This document shows, one piece after another, positions 1-6,887 of a stretch of 15,238 bases of DNA. This stretch comes from Chloroflexota bacterium (GTDB lineage Bacteria > Chloroflexota > UBA5177 > JANWHV01): assembly GCA_025450255.1 (NCBI GenBank), contig JANWHV010000060.1, forward strand, positions 1 through 15,238. The letters run 5' to 3'. The notes beneath the pieces were generated by a model, which saw nothing but the letters and a program-made list of their open reading frames with translations, had not been told where the DNA came from and made no database searches. The position numbers were made by a program, and so were the translations under genes. Positions within the stretch are counted from its first letter, which is position 1; the number at the start of each line of letters is the position of its first letter.

Positions 1-252
1 GTCGCGAGCACCATGTTACCGGGATACAGGACGTCCAACCCCGCGAGGAAGCGCCGATATCACGCTCCCGGCCCCTTGAGCAAAGACCGCCTGGTATATT
101 CCGTGGGCCGGCCGCCGTTTTAGAGCACCAGTCAGCGTTTATGCTACCTCATGCCCGCGCCTCGATGCGCCAATCGCCGATCGAAGCGCTTGGTTTGGCG
201 CGCGACCTGAGCGGGCGCCGTCGCGCGGAATAAAGACACCAGAGAAGAAAGT

Positions 253-282
253 TTGACAAGGTTGCCAGAGGGAGCCTATATT
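253..282 (+). promoter_or_regulatory. Sigma70-type promoter of the ABC transporter operon
   Basis: A perfect -35 hexamer TTGACA (253-258) is followed after 18 bp by TATATT (277-282), which differs from the consensus -10 at one position. Transcription would begin near 289, leaving a leader of roughly 100 nt before the first permease gene. This is the best promoter match noticed in the window and it faces the transporter operon. Seen directly; promoter activity is inferred. Confidence 0.65.
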
Positions 283-302
283 TGCTTCTATCATTCTCTG
301 GC
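264..302. promoter_or_regulatory. Inverted repeat flanking the -10 box, candidate operator
   Basis: GCCAGAG (264-270) and its exact reverse complement CTCTGGC (296-302) lie about 32 bp apart centre to centre, close to three helical turns, with the -10 box and start site between them. The left arm would not be transcribed, so this is more likely a DNA-level operator than an RNA hairpin. No regulator gene is present in the window to pair it with. Confidence 0.35.
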
Positions 303-391
303 TGCGTTTCACGTTGGTTGGCAAAAAAGACTGACAAGTCTATTGTCGCCGCCGGCTATCACTGGCCGGCAATACCGGAAATGAGCGAGTT

Positions 392-1486
392 ATGAGCGCG
401 TCAATGTCGGCGGCGGAGGGCTCCATAACCCCTCGCGCTGGACAGGCGAACCCACTGTTGCAGATTGCCACGAACTATTACGTGCGACGGTTCGCCAAAG
501 CGATCGTCACGATCTGGCTCGTCCTTACCTTGACCTTCTTTGTCGTCCATTTGATGCCCGGCAATCCAGTCGACGCGTTTATCAATTCACAGGTAGCCCA
601 ATTCGGGGTCCCGTACGCTGATGCCAAGAATATGGCGGCGGCACTCTTCTCAATCGACCTGAACCGGCCCTTGCCGTTGCAATACCTCGATTATCTTGGC
701 GGGTTGTTGCACGGCGATCTCGGCAAGTCGATAGTGAGTACCGGCACGCCCGTCAGCTCGGAGATGCTGGAATATCTCCCCTGGACCCTCTTCTGCGTCG
801 GCTTCGGCCTGCTGATCAGCTTCAGTCTCGGCTGTTTGCTGGGCCTGCTCATGGCCTATCGTCGCGAAGGCGCGCTGGACCATGTGCTTTCGGCGATCGG
901 TTCACTGCTCTTTTCAATTCCCAGTTTCCTGCTCGCGGCGCTGATTATTGCCTTCCTGGGTGTCGAGTGGAACATAATCCCCTTCACCCAGATGCGCGGA
1001 TCGCTGTCGCCCGGCGTCCATGCGGGCTGGAGTTTCGGCTTCTTCGGCGATGTGTTCTACCACGGCGCGCTGCCGATCGCCGTCTACGTGCTGTCAACCA
1101 TCGGCAGCTGGATGCTGACCATGAAGAGCAGCACGATCAGCACGCTGGAAGAGGATTACGTCACCGTCGCCCGTGCGCGCGGACTGCCAAACCGGCGCAT
1201 CATGTCGGCATACGTGGGCCGCAACGCCATCCTGCCCGTGTTTACGCAATTGTCGATCTCCGTCGGCTTCATCATAGGCAGTTCCGCGGCGATCGAGTTT
1301 GTCTTGCAATACCAGGGGATCGGCGCTCTTTTACTCAACGCCATCCCGACACGCGACTATACGGTGATGCAGGCGATCTTCATGATTATCACTATTACCG
1401 TGATTATCTCCAATCTGCTGGCCGATCTGCTTTATAGCAAGCTCGATCCACGCATCAGTGCCGGCAGCGCGAGCGGCGAGGAATGA
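392..1486 (+). CDS. ABC transporter permease, DppB/OppB-like
   Basis: Inner-membrane permease subunit of a Dpp/Opp-type importer, forming half of the translocation channel with the next gene product. The 364-residue protein has a polar N-terminal tail of about 37 residues, then a first transmembrane segment ending in the HLMPGNP motif that is typical of DppB-like permeases, and several further hydrophobic segments. The EAA coupling loop, which docks onto the ATPases, starts near residue 253 (EEDYVTVARARGL). Length is slightly above the usual 310-340 because of the N-terminal tail, so a start a few codons downstream (residue 5) is possible. The SD before 392 is weak. Its stop codon overlaps the start of the next permease (ATGA, 1483-1486). 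Family is certain; substrate is not shown by the sequence. Confidence 0.95.
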   Translation: MSASMSAAEGSITPRAGQANPLLQIATNYYVRRFAKAIVTIWLVLTLTFFVVHLMPGNPVDAFINSQVAQFGVPYADAKNMAAALFSIDLNRPLPLQYLDYLGGLLHGDLGKSIVSTGTPVSSEMLEYLPWTLFCVGFGLLISFSLGCLLGLLMAYRREGALDHVLSAIGSLLFSIPSFLLAALIIAFLGVEWNIIPFTQMRGSLSPGVHAGWSFGFFGDVFYHGALPIAVYVLSTIGSWMLTMKSSTISTLEEDYVTVARARGLPNRRIMSAYVGRNAILPVFTQLSISVGFIIGSSAAIEFVLQYQGIGALLLNAIPTRDYTVMQAIFMIITITVIISNLLADLLYSKLDPRISAGSASGEE

Positions 1487-2388
1487 GCGCAGCCATCAGC
1501 GCCGCGACCGTCGCGCCTCCGGCGCGTCGCAATCCACTCATCGGGCTGCTCACGTTTTTGCGCTTGATGGCACGCAATAAGGCCGGATTTATCGGGTTCG
1601 TCATTGTGCTCGTCATTGCCATCGGCTCATTCATTACGCCGTCCGTCATCCCCTTTGATACCACCGGGTCGGTGGACATGATCTACGTCACCCCTTCATG
1701 GGCGCATCCCTTCGGTACGGATTACGCGGGTCGGGATGTCATGGTGCAGGTGCTCCGCGGCGGCAGCGAGGTGGTGACTGTCGGATTCCTGGCGGCATTG
1801 CTCTCCACGCTGATCGCCGTGACCTTCGGCGCCCTGGGCGCGTTTCTCGGCGGCAAGGTGGACTGGGTAATCACAGCCCTCACCGACATCATCTTGACCA
1901 TCCCGACCCTACCGCTGTTCATCATGGTCGCCGGCCTCTTTACGCTCAATTCCGCCTGGGAGCTCTCGTTCATCTTGGCTGCCGTGTCGTGGCCCCTTCT
2001 GCTGCGAGCAGTGCGCTCGCAAGTGCTGTCACTCAAGGAGCGCGACTACGTTGAGGCGGCGCGCGCGTTGGACTTGGGGACACGACATATCATTTTTCGC
2101 GAGATCCTGCCCAACATGATGAGCTATATCGTGATCAATTTCGTCCTGGCGGCCACCAGCGCCATCTATCTATCCATCACCCTGGAGTTCCTGGGACTGG
2201 TGCCGCTCTCCGAGACGAACTGGGGCGTGATGCTCAACTTGGCCTACCAGCGCGGCGCGCTGTATCTGCCCAGCGCACTCCCCTATATCCTGGGGCCGAC
2301 CGCGGCGATCGTGCTGCTGCAATTCAGCCTGGTGCTCACCTTGCGGTCGCTGGACGAGGTCTTCAATCCGCGTTTGCGCGGAGGATGA
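1483..2388 (+). CDS. ABC transporter permease, DppC/OppC-like
   Basis: Second membrane permease of the importer. The 301-residue protein has an N-terminal cytoplasmic stretch rich in Ala and Arg, a first transmembrane helix at about residues 35-55, the family hallmark GTDYAGRD at 78-85 (GTDxxGRD), and an EAA loop beginning near residue 185 (KERDYVEAARALDL). The end, FNPRLRGG, is also typical of DppC-like proteins. Translation is probably coupled to the upstream permease by the ATGA overlap. A 28-nt gap carrying AGGAG separates it from the first ATPase gene. Function as a transporter half-channel is secure; whether the cargo is peptide, oligosaccharide or another solute is not determined. Confidence 0.95.
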   Translation: MSAAISAATVAPPARRNPLIGLLTFLRLMARNKAGFIGFVIVLVIAIGSFITPSVIPFDTTGSVDMIYVTPSWAHPFGTDYAGRDVMVQVLRGGSEVVTVGFLAALLSTLIAVTFGALGAFLGGKVDWVITALTDIILTIPTLPLFIMVAGLFTLNSAWELSFILAAVSWPLLLRAVRSQVLSLKERDYVEAARALDLGTRHIIFREILPNMMSYIVINFVLAATSAIYLSITLEFLGLVPLSETNWGVMLNLAYQRGALYLPSALPYILGPTAAIVLLQFSLVLTLRSLDEVFNPRLRGG

Positions 2389-2416
2389 TCGGGAAACTTA
2401 CAACCGAGGAGTCAGG

Positions 2417-3481
2417 ATGTCTGCACGGGCCGTTTCAGGAGCACTCGCCGAACAGGTCGCGGCGCCCACGGACACGATACTGTCCGTGCGTGACCTGTGG
2501 GTTGAATATCGTGCCACGCGAGGCATGGTACAGGCTGTACGCGGCATAAGCTTTGACCTGCGCAGGGGAGAGAGCCTGGCCCTGATTGGCGAGAGCGGGT
2601 CGGGCAAGACGACCCTCGCCGTGGCGCTGATCCGCTTGCTTACCAGAACGGCGCGCGTGCCGCGGGGCAGCATTAGCTATCATCGTGCAGGCCGAGAGAT
2701 CGATGTGCTGACCCTCGGCGCCGAACAATTGCGCCGGTTTCGCTGGAAAGAATGTGCGATGGTCTTTCAGTCGGCCCTGAACTCGCTGAATCCGGTGCTT
2801 AAAGTCTGGGATCAGATGTATGATACCGTGCGCTACCACGACTCGATGAGTAAGGAAGCCGCGCGGGAGCGATCTCTGGAATTGCTGCAGCTCGTCCAGC
2901 TCGACGCCGCGCGTGTGCTGAACTCCTATCCGCACGAGCTATCCGGCGGCATGTGCCAGCGCGTGCTGATAGCCATGAGTCTGCTCCTCAATCCACAGGT
3001 ACTGATCCTTGACGAGCCGACGACGGCGCTGGATATCTTGACACAGCGATCGATCATCAATCTGCTCCGCGATCTTAAAAGTACCCTGGGATTCTCGACG
3101 ATCTTTATCTCGCACGACCTCTCCCTGGCCGCTGAATTGGCCGATCGCGTGGCCACTATGTACGCCGGCCAGGTAGTGGAGTTGGGCGACGTGCGTGACA
3201 TCTTCTACCGGCCGCGACATCCCTATACCCTGGGCCTGCTCCAGGCCGTACCGTCGCTGACCGCCAGTGACTCGGAGATGACCTCGATTCCCGGCTCGCC
3301 GCCGGACCTCATCGATCTGCCAAGCGGCTGTAAGTTCCATCCCCGCTGCAGCTTCGCCACGGAGCGGTGCCGAATGGAGGAGCCGGCGCTTTTGACAGTC
3401 GGTGAGCGGCACGGCGCTGCATGCTTTCACTGGGAAGAGGTCGCTCGCGCCCACGTGAGCGCGGAGTCACAACAGGCATGA
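2417..3481 (+). CDS. ABC transporter ATP-binding protein, DppD/OppD-like
   Basis: Cytoplasmic ATPase that powers the importer. Walker A GESGSGKTT is at residues 58-66, the signature LSGGMCQR at 175-182 and Walker B with LDEP at about 196-201 (D199, E200), followed by the switch region ISHD. The C-terminal oligopeptide-transporter ATPase domain is present, with SGCKFHPRC and four Cys (305, 311, 318, 336) spaced x5, x6, x17; this cysteine set has been linked to iron-sulfur binding in studied Dpp ATPases. The signature contains Cys180 where Arg or Lys is usual. AGGAG at 2407-2411, 5 nt before the ATG, supports the start. The stop overlaps the start of the second ATPase. Confidence 0.95.
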   Translation: MSARAVSGALAEQVAAPTDTILSVRDLWVEYRATRGMVQAVRGISFDLRRGESLALIGESGSGKTTLAVALIRLLTRTARVPRGSISYHRAGREIDVLTLGAEQLRRFRWKECAMVFQSALNSLNPVLKVWDQMYDTVRYHDSMSKEAARERSLELLQLVQLDAARVLNSYPHELSGGMCQRVLIAMSLLLNPQVLILDEPTTALDILTQRSIINLLRDLKSTLGFSTIFISHDLSLAAELADRVATMYAGQVVELGDVRDIFYRPRHPYTLGLLQAVPSLTASDSEMTSIPGSPPDLIDLPSGCKFHPRCSFATERCRMEEPALLTVGERHGAACFHWEEVARAHVSAESQQA

Positions 3482-4566
3482 TAAAAGCCGCGCCATTACT
3501 AGAATTCGACCATGTAAGCCGGACCTTCACGACCAAGCGAGGCGCGGTGAAGGCGGTCGACAATGTCTCGTTCACCGTGACACCCGGCAAGGTGTTGTGC
3601 CTGGTCGGAGAGAGCGGTTGCGGCAAGACCACCACGGGCAAAATGGCCGCCGGCCTGGTACACCCAATGGGTGGCCGGATCCTGTTCGAAGGACGAGACA
3701 TTGGAACCATGTCGAAGAGTGATCTGAAGGGCTATCACCGCGCGGTGCAGATCGTCCACCAGGACCCCTATGCCTCGCTCAACCCAATTCGCACAGTCTA
3801 TCAAACGCTGAGCGTGCCTCTACTGCACCATGGGCTTGTGCGGGGACGCACCGCGACGGTGGTGCGGATCATGGAACTCTTAACGACGGTCGAGCTGACG
3901 CCGCCGGCCGATTTTCTGGGCAAGTATCCGCACCAGCTTTCCGGCGGCCAGCGCCAGCGCGTCTCGGTTGCGCGCGCGCTCACCCTCAACCCACGGCTGA
4001 TCGTGGCCGACGAGGCGGTCTCCATGGTGGATGTATCGATCCGGGTCAGTTTGCTGAACATGCTGCTGCGGCTGCGTGACACTCTGGGCGTCGCGTTCAT
4101 CTTTATCACCCACGATCTGGCCGTGGCAAAACACTTTGCTGGGCAGACTGGCCGCATCGCCGTGATGTATCTGGGCCGGATCGTGGAGATTGAGCCGGCG
4201 GCGGCGCTCATACGTGACCCGCTGCACCCGTACACCCAGGCGCTGTTGGCCGCCGTTCCCGAAGCTGACCCCGATCTGACCCGCAATAAGCCGAGAGTCA
4301 CATTACGCAGCCTGGAAATCCCAAGTTTACTGCACCTACCCAGTGGCTGCACCTTTCATCCCCGTTGTCCGCTCTTCGAGGAAGGCCTGTGCGACGTGCA
4401 GCGTCCGGAAACCGTGGAGGTCGGTGAACGGCGCGCGGTTTTATGCCACGTAGTGGCCCGCCAGTTCGCCGCCGCGTCCGCGGGATCAGTTACTGGTGTT
4501 GAGCGCGTGCCCGGCATGGCAGGCGGCGTGGATTCCTGGCGAGGCGGATCGGCGGTGGAACGATGA
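3478..4566 (+). CDS. ABC transporter ATP-binding protein, DppF/OppF-like
   Basis: Second ATPase of the heterodimeric motor. I chose ATG 3478, not the in-frame ATG at 3421, because 3478 forms an ATGA overlap with the preceding stop and begins just before the conserved LLEFDHVSRTF strand; the 19 extra codons would lie in the coding frame of the upstream gene. The resulting 362 residues hold Walker A GESGCGKTT (44-52), signature LSGGQRQR (154-161), Walker B ending in D178-E179, and the switch ITHD. The usual DEP is DEA here (Ala180). The C-terminal Cys motif (291, 297, 305, 323) matches that of its partner. A polar Gly/Ala/Val tail of about 35 residues follows that motif. The stop overlaps the small membrane protein gene. 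Confidence 0.94.
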   Translation: MIKAAPLLEFDHVSRTFTTKRGAVKAVDNVSFTVTPGKVLCLVGESGCGKTTTGKMAAGLVHPMGGRILFEGRDIGTMSKSDLKGYHRAVQIVHQDPYASLNPIRTVYQTLSVPLLHHGLVRGRTATVVRIMELLTTVELTPPADFLGKYPHQLSGGQRQRVSVARALTLNPRLIVADEAVSMVDVSIRVSLLNMLLRLRDTLGVAFIFITHDLAVAKHFAGQTGRIAVMYLGRIVEIEPAAALIRDPLHPYTQALLAAVPEADPDLTRNKPRVTLRSLEIPSLLHLPSGCTFHPRCPLFEEGLCDVQRPETVEVGERRAVLCHVVARQFAAASAGSVTGVERVPGMAGGVDSWRGGSAVER

Positions 4567-4745
4567 GCCCGCAGATGGGCCACGCGGCGTTTCGCGTGGC
4601 ATTTTTCGTGACGTTTTCCTCCGTGGTCTTGCTTATCTTCTCACGGCCCGGCTCTGACGGATTTGCCGTTACTCTCATGACACTCGCCAGCGGGTTGATC
4701 TTTATCAGCCTCATCGTGATCATCCTGCGTTACTTCTCACGGTGA
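4563..4745 (+). CDS. Small two-helix membrane protein of the transporter operon, function unknown
   Basis: A 60-residue protein whose ATG overlaps the stop codon of the second ATPase (ATGA, 4563-4566), the same coupling seen at two other junctions in this operon. It has a short polar start, a hydrophobic segment at about residues 9-27, a short loop with RPGSDGF, a second hydrophobic segment at about 36-56, and a basic end RYFSR. This hairpin topology fits an inner-membrane accessory protein. I do not recognise a named family. Its place between the ATPase and the binding-protein genes suggests a role in assembly or stability of the importer, or in anchoring its binding protein, but that is inference. 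The overlap and the clean two-helix layout argue against a chance reading frame. Confidence 0.7.
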   Translation: MSPQMGHAAFRVAFFVTFSSVVLLIFSRPGSDGFAVTLMTLASGLIFISLIVIILRYFSR

Positions 4746-4766
4746 CTGCGCCGCCGGTGTGTCACC
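4741..4766 (+). repeat. Inverted repeat overlapping the stop codon of the small membrane protein gene
   Basis: GGTGAC (4741-4746) and GTCACC (4761-4766) can form a 6-bp stem with a 14-nt loop. The stop codon TGA lies inside the left arm, so a terminating ribosome would cover it. The right arm overlaps CACCTC (4763-4768), which could instead pair with GAGGTG in the extended SD at 4798-4803. Confidence 0.35.
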
Positions 4767-4791
4767 TCTCGAATAGTGCCGGGTGTTGTTT

Positions 4792-4803
4792 AGAAAGGAG
4801 GTG
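4792..4803 (+). promoter_or_regulatory. Extended Shine-Dalgarno sequence without a well-placed start codon (STAB-SD-like)
   Basis: AGAAAGGAGGTG is a 12-base perfect complement to the 3' end of bacterial 16S rRNA, yet no ATG, GTG or TTG lies at normal distance. The nearest, GTG 4804, is 2 nt from the GGAGG core and would open a 28-codon frame ending at 4890 that resembles nothing known. The binding-protein gene, 107 nt further on, has its own SD. A precedent is the STAB-SD of Bacillus thuringiensis cry3A, where 30S binding protects the mRNA from 5' degradation. A stabilising site here could raise binding-protein levels above those of the channel subunits. Confidence 0.5.
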
Positions 4804-4860
4804 GTGATAGCGTCCCAGGGCCGTCTTCCGTCATCCCGGGTATACGGCATGATTCGTTAC

Positions 4861-4878
4861 CTGTACAGCACTGTACGG
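4861..4878. repeat. Short tandem CTGTACAG / CTGTACGG pair
   Basis: CTGTACAG (4861-4868, itself a perfect 8-bp palindrome) is followed at a 10-bp step, one helical turn, by CTGTACGG (4871-4878). It sits about 30-50 nt before the binding-protein start. It could be a protein-binding site or a minor coincidence; nothing else in the window matches it. Confidence 0.2.
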
Positions 4879-4899
4879 AATCGCCAATGATAAAGTAAT

Positions 4900-4904
4900 G
4901 GAGG
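4900..4904 (+). promoter_or_regulatory. Ribosome binding site deciding the binding-protein start
   Basis: GGAGG followed by 5 nt (ACACC) before ATG 4910. The alternative in-frame ATG at 4898 has no SD before it and actually overlaps this one, so 4910 is the preferred start. Confidence 0.8.
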
Positions 4905-4909
4905 ACACC

Positions 4910-6757
4910 ATGGCGTCCGACCAGGAGCGCTCCCTCGACAGCTTGATCAAATCTCATCGCCTAACCCGCCGGGAGGCGCTCGGCGTGCTGGCCGCCGGGG
5001 CCACCGCCGCCGCTCTTGGCATTGGCCCGAGCAGTGGCCTGATCGTGGAAGACGCGGAGGCCGCGACCAGCGAGTTCCATGGCGCCTGGCCTTATTTGGT
5101 GCCGCCGCAAGGCCACTACAACACCTACATCACCGATGGCACCGCTATAGGTATTTGCGGTATCTACCAGGATCTGATGGAAGCACCCCTGGCGATGTAC
5201 CGCTGGCACGATCAGAAGTATACGTGGCTGATGGGCACCGGTGACGAGGTCGTCAACGGTACAGACTACGTGGTGCACCTACGCCAGGGCGCGCGCTGGA
5301 GCGATGGCAGTTCGTTCAACGCTCAGGACATCATCAATACCTGGACGATCTGGCAGATGCTCGGCAACACGCTCTTCGACTACGTCGATAAGATCCATGC
5401 GCCCAACGACCACACCGTGGTCTTCCACATGAAGGTGCCCTCGACATCGGTACAGCGTTATGTCCTGCACGAGGCTACCGCCAACGGCACTATCTCGTCG
5501 CCCAGGGCCTCCTCGGTCTACGGCAGTTGGGCCAAGCGCTTCCGGGACCTGCTGGCCGGCGGTAAGACCCTCGACTCACCGGAAGTCAAGACGTTGCGGG
5601 CACAGTTTGTGCAGTTCCGTCCGACCTCGCAGATCGTCAGCGGGCCGTACCAGATCGATCCGACCAGCATCACCCAGGGCCAGTTGACGCTCAATCGCAA
5701 CCCCAATTCCTGGGCCAAAGACACGGTGAAATTCGACAAGATCGTGCTGTATAACGGCGAGACGGCCGTGATTACCCCCGTGGTGCTGGCCGGCTTGGTC
5801 GACTATGCGACCCACGGCTTCCCGCCGGCGACGGATCGCGCATTCCGTCAGAAGGGCTTCACAGTCATCTCAACCCCGACCTACTACGGGTTCGGCATCC
5901 TGCCCAACTATAAGAAGGTCCCCGCCTTCCAGGATGCGACGGTCCGCCAGGCCATCATGTACATGATCAATCGCGCGCAGATGGGACCGATTGTCGAAGG
6001 ACGGGGCGGTATCCCCAACAAGTACGTCACCGGCATGAGTGATAAACTGGTTCCTCTCTGGCTCGACAGCGCGACGGTCGCCAAGCTGAACACCTATCCC
6101 TACGACCCGCAGAAGGGTGTCAGCATGCTGCAGAGCGCCGGCTGGAAGAAGGGCTCCGACGGGATCTGGAAGACGCCGGACGGCCAGACGGCCACCTGGG
6201 AGGTGCTGGCCGAGGGAGAGTACGTCGACATTCTATCGTTGGCCACCAACTTTGCCGATCAGTTGGCACCCTATGGCTTCAAGCTCAAAGCGCGTACGGT
6301 CGCCTTCACCCAGGCGAATGACGTGCGCTACGCCGGCAACTTCCAATTGACCTCCTACGAGTGGGCATCAGCCGATCCACATCCGCACTTTGCATGGCTC
6401 GCCGATATCCTGAACTGGATCCCGCCAACCAGCTCCGGCCCCGGCTCAGGCTTCAACGTGGTCCAGAAGACCGCGAACTATGGCACGGTCAATCTGCGCA
6501 CGATCATTGATCAGTCCGCGCTTGGTCTCGACGTAAACAAGCAGAAGGCCCTGAGCGCCAAGATGGCGCTGATCTACAATGAGTTGATCCCATACTTCCC
6601 CTTCGTGGAGCGCTACGGCCTCAACCCCACGCAACCGCCGGGAGTGCATCGTGTGGCCGGCTGGCCACCGCCCAACGATCCGATTTATCTGAACAGCCCA
6701 TACAGCGACTCATTCGTGGTCGAGATGCTGTATAGAGGGGTACTCCATCCGGGCTGA
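4910..6757 (+). CDS. ABC transporter substrate-binding protein, family 5, Tat-exported
   Basis: Extracytoplasmic receptor that captures the solute for the upstream permeases. From ATG 4910 it has 615 residues, longer than the usual 500-560. Residues 1-52 form a Tat-type signal: polar n-region, twin arginine in LTRREAL (R20, R21), an Ala/Gly-rich hydrophobic stretch, and a likely cleavage at AEA-A (about 49-52). No lipobox cysteine is present. The mature part shows family-5 features such as VVHLRQGARWSDGSSFNAQDI and the ATVRQAIMYMINRAQM helix near the domain hinge. It is rich in Trp and Tyr, which could suit stacking against sugar rings, as in family-5 proteins that bind oligosaccharides. Being last in the operon, behind the extended SD site, fits separate control of its dosage. 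Cargo is unproven: peptides remain possible. Confidence 0.93.
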   Translation: MASDQERSLDSLIKSHRLTRREALGVLAAGATAAALGIGPSSGLIVEDAEAATSEFHGAWPYLVPPQGHYNTYITDGTAIGICGIYQDLMEAPLAMYRWHDQKYTWLMGTGDEVVNGTDYVVHLRQGARWSDGSSFNAQDIINTWTIWQMLGNTLFDYVDKIHAPNDHTVVFHMKVPSTSVQRYVLHEATANGTISSPRASSVYGSWAKRFRDLLAGGKTLDSPEVKTLRAQFVQFRPTSQIVSGPYQIDPTSITQGQLTLNRNPNSWAKDTVKFDKIVLYNGETAVITPVVLAGLVDYATHGFPPATDRAFRQKGFTVISTPTYYGFGILPNYKKVPAFQDATVRQAIMYMINRAQMGPIVEGRGGIPNKYVTGMSDKLVPLWLDSATVAKLNTYPYDPQKGVSMLQSAGWKKGSDGIWKTPDGQTATWEVLAEGEYVDILSLATNFADQLAPYGFKLKARTVAFTQANDVRYAGNFQLTSYEWASADPHPHFAWLADILNWIPPTSSGPGSGFNVVQKTANYGTVNLRTIIDQSALGLDVNKQKALSAKMALIYNELIPYFPFVERYGLNPTQPPGVHRVAGWPPPNDPIYLNSPYSDSFVVEMLYRGVLHPG

Positions 6758-6759
6758 TC

Positions 6760-6775
6760 GCTACCATACGGTAGC
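6760..6775 (+). repeat. First of three hairpins after the binding-protein gene
   Basis: GCTACC (6760-6765) and GGTAGC (6770-6775) form a perfect 6-bp stem with a 4-nt loop, 2 nt after the stop codon. Probably shapes the 3' end of the transporter mRNA or shields it from exonucleases. Confidence 0.45.
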
Positions 6776-6790
6776 TGTGGCGGGATAAAC

Positions 6791-6812
6791 CCAATCGTCA
6801 GCGGACGATTGG
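6791..6812 (+). repeat. Second of three hairpins after the binding-protein gene
   Basis: CCAATCGTC (6791-6799) and GACGATTGG (6804-6812) form a perfect 9-bp stem with the loop AGCG. There is no T-run after it, so by itself it looks more like a stability hairpin than a terminator. Confidence 0.5.
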
Positions 6813-6825
6813 CTGGACTTTGCCT

Positions 6826-6852
6826 AAACGGGGCGGCTTGGCCGCCCCGTTT
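6826..6852 (+). terminator. Terminator-like hairpin between transporter and oxidoreductase blocks
   Basis: AAACGGGGCGGC (6826-6837) and GCCGCCCCGTTT (6841-6852) form a perfect 12-bp, very GC-rich stem with a 3-nt loop. The A-run before and T-run after are only three bases each and belong to the stem, so termination may be partial. It could let some transcription continue into the dehydrogenase gene, since no promoter is obvious between it and that gene. Confidence 0.6.
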
Positions 6853-6878
6853 GGCGGTCCATGGAAGGCGCGGCAGAA

Positions 6879-6883
6879 GGAGG
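6879..6883 (+). promoter_or_regulatory. Ribosome binding site deciding the dehydrogenase start
   Basis: GGAGG, extended upstream to AGAAGGAGG, lies 4 nt before ATG 6888. The in-frame ATG at 6861 has no SD and adds nine Gly/Glu/Ala-rich residues that are not part of the fold. Confidence 0.7.
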
Positions 6884-6887
6884 GGGC

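Larger units (their letters stand above)
1..391. other. Intergenic region upstream of the transporter operon, no convincing gene
   Basis: No frame here gives a recognisable protein. One + frame is open from the left edge to about 123 and another to about 233, but neither reads like a known family, and the - strand reading frames between 139 and 337 overlap the promoter and also look random. A few residues of a neighbouring gene could lie at the extreme left edge, but too little is present to tell. The right half carries the operon promoter, an inverted repeat around it, and a GCCGGC / GCCGGC dyad (351-356 and 365-370) in the presumed leader just before the first gene. Confidence 0.6.

Noticed and set aside
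139..337. Two short - strand open frames
   Set aside because: They overlap each other and the strong + strand promoter, have no SD and show no protein-like pattern.
4804..4890. A 28-codon GTG-started peptide gene behind the extended SD
   Set aside because: The SD core is only 2 nt from the GTG, too close for normal initiation, and the peptide shows no recognisable feature. Kept as an alternative in the SD entry rather than called as a gene.
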